This document shows positions 57,612 through 64,000 of a DNA stretch of 64,000 nucleotides, in pieces. The DNA is taken from positions 62,001-126,000 of the forward strand of contig NZ_KB898472.1 of the NCBI RefSeq assembly GCF_000377645.1, written 5' to 3'. Position 1 is the first letter of the stretch. Each line of letters begins with the position of its first letter. The stretch is from Thiomonas sp. FB-6. Lineage in GTDB: Bacteria; Pseudomonadota; Gammaproteobacteria; Burkholderiales; Burkholderiaceae_C. A program made the position numbers and the translations under genes. The notes beneath the pieces are model-generated. The model made no database searches, was not told where the DNA came from, and saw only the letters and a program-made list of their open reading frames with translations.

Positions 57612-59324
57612 TTACTCCTGGCCCTGGTTGTCCAGCTTGGCGCGCAGCAGGGCACCCAGGCTGGTGGTGCCGGTGGCCTCACGCTGTTCGCCGGCCAGAC
57701 GGGTCAGCGCTTCCTGCTGGTCCACGTTGTCCTTCGCCTTCACCGACAGCTGGATGCTGCGGTTCTTGCGATCGATGTTGATCACCAGCGCGGAGACCTC
57801 ATCGCCGTCCTTCAGCAGGTTGCGGGCGTCTTCCACGCGGTCGCGCGAGATCTCCGAGGCGCGCAGGTAGCCCTCGACGTCGTTGCCCAGATCGATCACC
57901 GCACCCTTGGCATCGACCGACTTGACCGTGCCGCTGACGATCTTGCCCTTGTCGTTGATGGCGGCGAAGTTCATGAACGGATCGCCTTCCATCTGCTTGA
58001 TGCCCAGGGAGATGCGCTCGCGCTCGATGTCGATGCCCAGCACCACGGCCTCGACTTCCTGGCCCTTCTTGTAGTTGCGTACCGAGGCTTCACCGGCTTC
58101 GTTCCACGACAGGTCGGACATGTGCACCAGGCCGTCGATGCCGCCGGGCAGGCCGATGAACACGCCGAAGTCGGTGATCGACTTCACCGGGCCGCTGACG
58201 CGGTCGCCGCGGTTGTGGTTCGACGCGAACTCCTCCCAGGGGTTCGGACGGCACTGCTTCATGCCCAGGCTGATGCGGCGGCGATCCTCGTCGATCTCCA
58301 GCACCTGCACCTCGACCTCGTCGCCCAGCTGCACGACCTTGCTCGGGGCCACGTTCTTGTTGGTCCAGTCCATCTCGGACACGTGGACCAGGCCCTCGAT
58401 GCCCGGCTCGATCTCGACGAAGGCGCCGTAGTCGGTGAGGTTGGTGACCTTGCCGAACAGGCGGGTGCCCGAGGGGTAGCGGCGCGACACGCCGACCCAG
58501 GGATCGTCGCCCATCTGCTTCAGGCCCAGGGAGACGCGGTTCTTCTCGGCGTCGTACTTGAGCACCTTGGCGTCGAGCTCCTGGCCCGGGGTGACCACCT
58601 CGCTGGGGTGGCGCACGCGGCGCCAGGCCAGGTCGGTGATGTGCAGCAGGCCGTCGATGCCGCCCAGGTCCACGAAGGCGCCGTAGTCGGTGATGTTCTT
58701 GACCACGCCGTGCACGATCTGGCCTTCCTTCAGGCTCTCGAGCAGCTTGGCGCGTTCCTCGCCCTGGCTGGCCTCGACCACCGCGCGGCGCGACAGCACC
58801 ACGTTGTTGCGCTTGCGGTCGAGCTTGATGACCTTGAATTCCAGGGTCTTGCCCTCGAAGGGCGTGGTGTCCTTGACCGGACGCGTGTCGAGCAGCGAAC
58901 CGGGCAGGAAGGCGCGGATGCCGTTGATCATCACGGTCAGGCCGCCCTTGACCTTGCCGGTCACGGTGCCGGTGGCGAACTCGCCGGACTCCAGGGCCTT
59001 CTCCAGGGACATCCACGACGCCAGGCGCTTGGCCTTGTCGCGCGACAGCATGGTGTCGCCGTAGCCGTTTTCCAGCGCGTCGATGGCCACCGAGACGAAG
59101 TCGCCCACCTGGACCTCGACCTCGCCGTGGTCGTTCTTGAATTCCTCGATCGGGATGTACGCGTCGGACTTCAGTCCGGCGTTGACGATCACGAAATTGG
59201 GGTCGACACCGACGACCTCGGCGGTGATCACCTCACCGGTGCGCATGTCGCGCGTCTTGAGCGATTCCTCGAACAGGGCGGCGAAGGATTCGCCAGACGT
59301 GCTGGCGCTGGGGTTGACAGACAT
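57612..59324 (-). CDS. rpsA: 30S ribosomal protein bS1
   Basis: 570-residue S1 with six S1/OB repeats, matching the gammaproteobacterial form (E. coli 557). Repeats 3-6 are recognisable from G[18 protein letters not shown] cores such as [82 protein letters not shown] and [30 protein letters not shown] 59324 has a GAGAAAG site; an upstream in-frame extension is not conserved. It follows the aroA-cmk gene by 74 bp. Confidence 0.98.
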   Translation of the reverse strand: MSVNPSASTSGESFAALFEESLKTRDMRTGEVITAEVVGVDPNFVIVNAGLKSDAYIPIEEFKNDHGEVEVQVGDFVSVAIDALENGYGDTMLSRDKAKRLASWMSLEKALESGEFATGTVTGKVKGGLTVMINGIRAFLPGSLLDTRPVKDTTPFEGKTLEFKVIKLDRKRNNVVLSRRAVVEASQGEERAKLLESLKEGQIVHGVVKNITDYGAFVDLGGIDGLLHITDLAWRRVRHPSEVVTPGQELDAKVLKYDAEKNRVSLGLKQMGDDPWVGVSRRYPSGTRLFGKVTNLTDYGAFVEIEPGIEGLVHVSEMDWTNKNVAPSKVVQLGDEVEVQVLEIDEDRRRISLGMKQCRPNPWEEFASNHNRGDRVSGPVKSITDFGVFIGLPGGIDGLVHMSDLSWNEAGEASVRNYKKGQEVEAVVLGIDIERERISLGIKQMEGDPFMNFAAINDKGKIVSGTVKSVDAKGAVIDLGNDVEGYLRASEISRDRVEDARNLLKDGDEVSALVINIDRKNRSIQLSVKAKDNVDQQEALTRLAGEQREATGTTSLGALLRAKLDNQGQE

Positions 59325-59398
59325 GGATGACTTTCTCGTCCGCGGGAGGCCCCGCGGGGTTCGTGGCAAGGCCTGGGCACGCGCCTTGCGCGCCGTGC

Positions 59399-61387
59399 TC
59401 AGGTACGTTCGCGCCACCACTGCAACACGCGGGCCACCGTCGCATCGACGTCCAGCTCCGCGTTGTCCAGCGGCAACGCGTCCTGCGCGGCCGCCATCGC
59501 CGCGACGCTGCGCGAGGCATCGCGCGCGTCGCGCGACTCAAGATCGCGCAAAACATCCTGTAGTCTAGTCGAAATGCCCTGGGAAATCAATTGCTTAACC
59601 CGGCGCTCAGCGCGCGTGCGCGCGCTGGCCACCAGGAACACCTTCAGGCGGGCGTCCGGAAACACCACCGTGCCCATGTCCCGGCCGTCGGCAACCAGGC
59701 CCGGGGCGCGGCGCTGCGCGCGCTGCAGGCCCAGCAGGGCCTCGCGCAGCCGGGGCAGGGGGGCGATGGCCGAGGCGGCGTTGCCCACCTGCTCGCTGCG
59801 CAGTTCGCGGCTGACGTCGGCGCCGTCGAGCAGCACGGCGCCGTCGCGCCAGGCCACCGGCAGGCGTCGCGCCAGTTCGGTCAGGCGCGGCTCGTCGTCC
59901 AGCGCCACGCCCAGCCGCAGGGCACGCAGCGCGGTGGCGCGGTACAGGCTGCCGGAATCCAGCACGTGCCAGCCCAGGCGCTCGGCCAGCCGCGCCGCCA
60001 GCGTGCCCTTGCCGGAGGCGGTGGGGCCGTCGATGGCCAGCACCGGCACCGGGCGGGCCACCCGCGCGAAGGCCTCGAAATAGCCGGGGAAGGTCTTGCC
60101 CACGCAGCCGGGGTCCTCGATGCGCACGTCGGCGGGGCCGAAGCTGGCCAGCGAGAAGCACATGGCCATGCGGTGGTCGTCGTAGGTGGCGATGCTGGCG
60201 CCGTGCCAATCGGCCTCGGCCAGCGGCCACACGCGCATCCAGTCCTCGCCCGCCTCGACGCGCGCGCCCAGCTTGCCCAGTTCCGTGCGCATGGCGTGGA
60301 TACGGTCGGTTTCCTTCACCCGCCAGCTGCCGATGCCCCGCAACAAGGTGGGGGAGTCGGCGAACAGCGCGGTCACCGCCAGGGTCATCGCCGCGTCCGG
60401 AATGGCCACGCAGTCGATGTCGCCGCCGGCCAGGCGTTCGCGTCCGGCGCGCAGGCCGCGGGCCTCGATCCAGCCCTCGCCCCAGGCGATGTCGGCGCCC
60501 AGGCTGTCGAGCACGCGGGCGAATTGCACGTCGCCCTGCAGGCTGGTGGCGTCCACGCCCAGCACTCGCACCGGCCCGCCCTGGCCGTGCAGGCCGCCGA
60601 GGGCGCCGGCAGCCAGGAAATAGGAGGCGGAGGAGGCATCGCCCTCGACCTGCAGGCGGCGCGGGCTGCGCAGCCGGCTGCCGGCGGGCACCACGAAGCG
60701 CTGCCAGTCGTGATTGCGCACCTGCACCCCGAAGCGCTCGAGCAGCGCCAGCGTGAGCGCCACGTAGGGGCGCGAGATCAGCGTGCCCTCGACCTGCACC
60801 TCGATGTCGGCCTCGGCCGACAGCAGCGGCAGCGCCAGCAGCAGCGCGGTGAGGAACTGGCTGGACACGTCGCCGCGCACGCGCAGCGGTGCATCGATGC
60901 GCGGGTGCCCGCTGCCGATGCGCAGCGGCGGATAGCCCGCCTGAGCCAGATAGTCGACGGCGCAGCCCATGGCGCGCAGCGCGTCCACCAGGTCGCCGAT
61001 CGGGCGCTCGTGCATGCGCGGCACGCCGCGCAGCACGTAGTCGCCGCCCAGCACGGCCAGCGCCGCGGTCAGCGGGCGCACCGCGGTGCCCGCGTTGCCG
61101 AGGAACAACTCGGCGGGGCCGCGAGCCAGGCGCGCGCCGCAGCCATGAACCACCACGGGCGCGTCGGCCGAGCCCGCGCGGCCCTCCACGCGCACGCCCA
61201 GCAGGCGCAGCGCGTCCAGCATCACCCGGGTGTCGTCCGAATCCAGCAGGCCGGGCAATTCGACCGGGCCTTCGGCCAGCGCGGCCAGCAGCAGCACGCG
61301 GTTGGAAATGCTCTTCGAGCCGGGCAGTTGCACGCTGCCGGCGGCGCCGATCAGCGGCGGGAGGTCGAGGTGTTCAGGTCGCGTCAT
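59399..61387 (-). CDS. aroA-cmk: Bifunctional EPSP synthase / cytidylate kinase
   Basis: 662-residue fusion. Residues 1 to about 440 are AroA (5-enolpyruvylshikimate-3-phosphate synthase): [17 protein letters not shown], the phosphoenolpyruvate loop [32 protein letters not shown] and [12 protein letters not shown] are present. From about 445, [20 protein letters not shown] starts the cytidylate kinase domain (P-loop), with [29 protein letters not shown] and a C-terminal arginine-rich lid. The two genes are separate in E. coli but adjacent. Start ATG 61387 overlaps the end of tyrA by 14 bp. All catalytic motifs of both halves look intact. Glycine (G) in [10 protein letters not shown] is the class I, glyphosate-sensitive type. 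Confidence 0.96.
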   Translation of the reverse strand: MTRPEHLDLPPLIGAAGSVQLPGSKSISNRVLLLAALAEGPVELPGLLDSDDTRVMLDALRLLGVRVEGRAGSADAPVVVHGCGARLARGPAELFLGNAGTAVRPLTAALAVLGGDYVLRGVPRMHERPIGDLVDALRAMGCAVDYLAQAGYPPLRIGSGHPRIDAPLRVRGDVSSQFLTALLLALPLLSAEADIEVQVEGTLISRPYVALTLALLERFGVQVRNHDWQRFVVPAGSRLRSPRRLQVEGDASSASYFLAAGALGGLHGQGGPVRVLGVDATSLQGDVQFARVLDSLGADIAWGEGWIEARGLRAGRERLAGGDIDCVAIPDAAMTLAVTALFADSPTLLRGIGSWRVKETDRIHAMRTELGKLGARVEAGEDWMRVWPLAEADWHGASIATYDDHRMAMCFSLASFGPADVRIEDPGCVGKTFPGYFEAFARVARPVPVLAIDGPTASGKGTLAARLAERLGWHVLDSGSLYRATALRALRLGVALDDEPRLTELARRLPVAWRDGAVLLDGADVSRELRSEQVGNAASAIAPLPRLREALLGLQRAQRRAPGLVADGRDMGTVVFPDARLKVFLVASARTRAERRVKQLISQGISTRLQDVLRDLESRDARDASRSVAAMAAAQDALPLDNAELDVDATVARVLQWWRERT

Positions 61388-62315
61388 CGGCGGGAGAGGG
61401 GGAGGCCCAGTCCCGGCGCGACTGACTGGCCTGTCGGATGAGGGATTCGAGCACGGTCCAGTTGCCCTGGCGCAATTGCGCCTCGAAGCCGGCGACGGCC
61501 TGCTTGAACATTTGCAGTTGCTGCAGCACTTCGGCCGAGTTGGCCTGGAATACGTCCCGCCACATCGTCGGGTCGCTGCCGGCGATGCGGGTGAAGTCCC
61601 GGAATCCGGGGCCCGCCAGTTGCAGGAAGCTCGAGCCCTGCGGCTGGCGCGCGATGGCGTAGACGAAGGCGAAGGCCAACAGGTGGGGCAGGTGGCTGAC
61701 CGCGGCGAAGGCCGCGTCGTGCTCGCGCGGGTCCATCACCGAGACCACGCCGCCCAGCGCCTCCCAGACCTGCGTGGCGGCGTCCACGAAGCGCGCGGGG
61801 TTGGCCTCCAGCGGCGTGACCACCACCCGTCGGCCGTCGAACAGATCGACCTGGGCGTGCTGCACGCCGCTGCGATCGCTGCCGGCGATGGGGTGGCAGG
61901 GCACGAACTGGCGCGCCGCCTCGCCCAGCGCCTGTTGCGCCGCCTCGGCCACGTCGGCCTTGGTGCTGCCCACGTCCAGCAGCAGCGCGCTGTCGTTCAG
62001 GCCGAGCCGGATCTGGCGCAGCAGCGGCCCGATCGCCGCCACCGGTACGGCCAGCAGCACCAGGTCGGCACCGGTCGCGGCCTGCAGCGCCGAGTCGGCC
62101 CCGCGGTCGATGACGCCGGCCTTGATCGCCGCCTGGATGGTCGACGGCGACTTGCTGTAGCCCACCACCTCCTGCGCCAGCGCGGCTCGCTTGGCCGCCA
62201 GCGCGAAGGAGCCGCCGAGCAGGCCCACGCCGAGCACCGCCAGGCGGCGGAACTGCGGCCGCAGCGCGCCCGGCGCGGGCGGCGCCGGGCGCTGGGCGGG
62301 GGTTCGCGAAACCAC
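61374..62315 (-). CDS. tyrA: Prephenate dehydrogenase
   Basis: 313-residue NAD(P)-dependent enzyme that makes hydroxyphenylpyruvate (or tyrosine from arogenate). The dinucleotide loop is [20 protein letters not shown], followed by [15 protein letters not shown], the catalytic [11 protein letters not shown], and [16 protein letters not shown]. No chorismate mutase domain is fused, and no C-terminal ACT domain is seen. The start is GTG 62315, 8 bp after hisC; no ATG lies in the first 25 residues, so this is the best choice. Confidence 0.94.
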   Translation of the reverse strand: MVSRTPAQRPAPPAPGALRPQFRRLAVLGVGLLGGSFALAAKRAALAQEVVGYSKSPSTIQAAIKAGVIDRGADSALQAATGADLVLLAVPVAAIGPLLRQIRLGLNDSALLLDVGSTKADVAEAAQQALGEAARQFVPCHPIAGSDRSGVQHAQVDLFDGRRVVVTPLEANPARFVDAATQVWEALGGVVSVMDPREHDAAFAAVSHLPHLLAFAFVYAIARQPQGSSFLQLAGPGFRDFTRIAGSDPTMWRDVFQANSAEVLQQLQMFKQAVAGFEAQLRQGNWTVLESLIRQASQSRRDWASPSPADDAT

Positions 62316-62323
62316 GGCCGGGC

Positions 62324-63448
62324 TCAGGCCAGCGCCTTGCGCAGCGCGGCGAGGCAGCGCTGGTTCTCCGCCTCGGTGCCCACGGAGATGCGCAGCCAGG
62401 GGCCGAGCCCGTAGTTGTCCACCGGGCGTGCGATCACGCCCTGCGCCAGCATGGCGCGTGCCACGCGGGCGCCGGCCTTGTCGTCGTCGCCGACCCGCAC
62501 GAGCAGGAAATTGCCATGCGACGGCACGCGCTGCAGGCCCAGTTCGTCGATGCCCGCTTCGAGCTGGCGCATGCCGGCCTGGTTGAGTTCGGAGGAACGG
62601 CGCACGAATTCCTGGTCGCGCAGCGCGGCCAGCGCCGCGGCCTGCGCCAGGTTGCTGGTGTTGAAGGCCGAGCGCACGCGGTTGAGCACGTCGCCCAGCG
62701 CCGGCTGCACGGCGCAGTAGCCGATGCGCAGCCCGGCCAGGCCGTAGGCCTTGGAGAAGGTGCGCGAGACCACCAGGTTGGGGTGGCGGCGCAGCAACTC
62801 CAGGCTGGCGCCGTGCAGCGAGGGATCCAGGTACTCGACATAGGCCTCGTCCAGCACGATCACCACGCGCTCGGGCACGCTGCGCACGAAGGCCTCGATC
62901 TGCTCCGGGCTGGCCAGGGTGCCGGTGGGGTTGTTCGGATTGGCCACGTAGACCAGCCGGGTCGTGGGCTCGATGGCCGCCGCCATGGCCGGCAGGTCGT
63001 GCCCGAAATCCCGCGCCGGCACGACGATGTGCCGCGCGCCGCGCTGCTGCACCGCCGAGGCGTAGACCACGAAGCCGTACTGGGAGTACACGCAGGAGTC
63101 GCCCTCGGCCAGCAGCGCGCGCGCGGCCATTTCCAGGATGTCGCTGGAGCCGTGGCCGAGCACGATCCACGAGGCATCCACGCCCAGGTGCCGGGCCAGC
63201 GCGGCGCGCAGCTCGAAGGCGTCGTTGTCGGGGTAGCGCGGGGCCTCCAGCGCGGCGTCCAGCATGGCCTGGCGCGCGGCCGCGGACATGCCCAGCGGGT
63301 TTTCGTTGGAGGCCAGCTTGACGATGGAACCGGGGTCGAGCCCGAACTCGCGGGCGACCTCGGAAATCGGGCGGCCGCCGACGTAAGGGTTGATGCTGCG
63401 CACCGATTCGGTGCCCCAGTCGGTGGTGGAACGGGCGACGTTGGACAT
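62324..63448 (-). CDS. hisC: Histidinol-phosphate/aromatic aminotransferase
   Basis: 374-residue fold-I PLP aminotransferase. Family motifs are INPYVGGRPISEVAREFGLD, KLASNENPLGMS, VLGHGSSDILEMAARALL, NPNNPTGT, VLDEAYVEY and the Schiff-base lysine in SRTFSKAYGLAGLRIGY. It sits between pheA and tyrA, so it may act mainly as an aromatic aminotransferase (phenylpyruvate and hydroxyphenylpyruvate). The genome may hold a second hisC in the his operon; not testable here. Confidence 0.93.
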   Translation of the reverse strand: MSNVARSTTDWGTESVRSINPYVGGRPISEVAREFGLDPGSIVKLASNENPLGMSAAARQAMLDAALEAPRYPDNDAFELRAALARHLGVDASWIVLGHGSSDILEMAARALLAEGDSCVYSQYGFVVYASAVQQRGARHIVVPARDFGHDLPAMAAAIEPTTRLVYVANPNNPTGTLASPEQIEAFVRSVPERVVIVLDEAYVEYLDPSLHGASLELLRRHPNLVVSRTFSKAYGLAGLRIGYCAVQPALGDVLNRVRSAFNTSNLAQAAALAALRDQEFVRRSSELNQAGMRQLEAGIDELGLQRVPSHGNFLLVRVGDDDKAGARVARAMLAQGVIARPVDNYGLGPWLRISVGTEAENQRCLAALRKALA

Positions 63449-63485
63449 GGCGGAAGTTCGAAAACGGCTGTGCAGGATCGGGGGT

Positions 63486-64000
63486 TCAGTCCTGGCGGAT
63501 CGGGTAGGAACCCAGGTTCTTGAAAAAGGCGCAGTGCGCGCGCAGCGCCTGCAGGGCGGCGGCCACCGCAGCGTCCTGCGCGTGGCCCTCCAGGTCGACG
63601 TAGAACATGTACTCCCAGTCCCCCGAGCGCGCCGGACGCGACTCGAAGCGGGTCATGCTCACGCCGTGCTCGGCCAGCGGGCGCAGCATGGCCACGACCG
63701 CGCCGGCCACGTTGGGCACGGCCAGGATCAGGCTGGTGCGGTCGTGGCCGCTGGGCGCGGGAGTCTCGGCGCCCAGCACCACGAAGCGCGTGCGGTTGCC
63801 GACCTCGTCCTGGATATGGGAGGCGGCCACGCGCAGCCCGTACAGGCCGGCCGCGTGCTCGCCGGCGATGGCCGCCAGGCTCTCGTCCTGCGCGGCCAGG
63901 CGCGCGGCCTCGGCGTTGCTGGCCACGGCGCGGCGCTCCACGCCGGCGAGATTGGCGTCCAGCCACTGGCGGCATTGCGACAGCGCCTGCGGATGCGCCA
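63486..64000 (-). CDS. pheA: Prephenate dehydratase PheA, C-terminal part (cut by window)
   Basis: The window ends inside this gene; the 171 visible residues are the C-terminal half. They show HPQALSQCRQWLDANL and the dehydratase catalytic region with the TRF motif in GNRTRFVVLG. The regulatory ACT domain from about SLILAVPNVAGAVVAMLRPLAEHGVSM carries the ESRP phenylalanine-binding motif (RFESRPAR) and ends AFFKNLGSYP. Converts prephenate to phenylpyruvate, with feedback by Phe. Any N-terminal chorismate mutase domain would lie beyond the window. It is first in the pheA-hisC-tyrA-aroA/cmk order. Confidence 0.95.
   Translation of the reverse strand, partial: AHPQALSQCRQWLDANLAGVERRAVASNAEAARLAAQDESLAAIAGEHAAGLYGLRVAASHIQDEVGNRTRFVVLGAETPAPSGHDRTSLILAVPNVAGAVVAMLRPLAEHGVSMTRFESRPARSGDWEYMFYVDLEGHAQDAAVAAALQALRAHCAFFKNLGSYPIRQD

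Overview
The window is a GC-rich chromosomal segment (coding regions look close to 70% GC) packed with single-copy housekeeping genes. Gene content and order point to a betaproteobacterium of the order Burkholderiales. The signs are a RisA/RisS (OmpR/EnvZ-type) pair, a tandem double-length UvrA, pheA-hisC-tyrA-aroA/cmk-rpsA-ihfB-lapA-lapB-hldA-hldD in one direction, rpmE2-rho-trxA, ffs next to dnaX-ybaB-recR, and smc-zipA-ligA. I cannot name a genus from sequence alone. I saw no prophage, insertion sequence, CRISPR array, tRNA or rRNA gene.

Layout. 1-5.2 kb: isocitrate lyase (aceA), convergent smpB, a ratA-rnfH pair, then risS-risA on the minus strand. 5.2-11 kb: a 1911-residue double UvrA with a LexA-like box over its putative -10. 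11-18.6 kb: a queG / tsaE-amiC / mutL-miaA block resembling the enterobacterial queG-nnr-tsaE-ami-mutL-miaA cluster. Here it is split by a divergent DedA gene and two 81-bp REP-like repeats. 18.6-25.5 kb: ogt-xerD, a MarC membrane protein, an exported seven-repeat GloVer propeller, an SPFH/NfeD pair and a large PLP amino-acid decarboxylase. 25.6-27 kb: ECF sigma factor, putative membrane anti-sigma partner and a small exported DUF3106-like protein. 27.1-34.4 kb: dapC-dapD-pilU-dapE-prmB-yheS, lysine/diaminopimelate genes with a PilT/PilU ATPase inside. 34.5-40.1 kb (minus strand): MATE exporter, ArnT-like glycosyltransferase, rpmE2, rho, trxA. 40.3-45.1 kb: 4.5S RNA (ffs) divergent from dnaX-ybaB-recR, then a stand-alone TMP-synthase-like protein and a Tat-exported NHL protein. 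45.1-53.6 kb: queF, smc, zipA, ligA, ROK kinase. 53.6-64 kb (minus strand): pheA (cut by the window edge), hisC, tyrA, a fused aroA-cmk, rpsA, ihfB, lapA, lapB, hldA, hldD.

How the genes work together. The window links tRNA modification (miaA, tsaE, queG, queF), DNA repair and recombination (uvrA, mutL, ogt, recR, ligA, xerD, smc), diaminopimelate/lysine and aromatic amino-acid synthesis, and outer-membrane (LPS heptose) biogenesis with its LapA/LapB control.

I did not find a convincing new biological system. The observations most worth a second look are these: a recurring -10-like hexamer 6-7 bp before the start codon of uvrA, mutL, queG, ogt and dnaX (possible leaderless transcripts); a LexA-like box on the double uvrA; the REP-like tandem repeat and DedA gene inside an ancestral operon; nested dyads upstream of the Tat-exported NHL gene; the orphan ThiE-like domain without its usual Nudix partner; and the compact ECF sigma operon with an upstream dyad.
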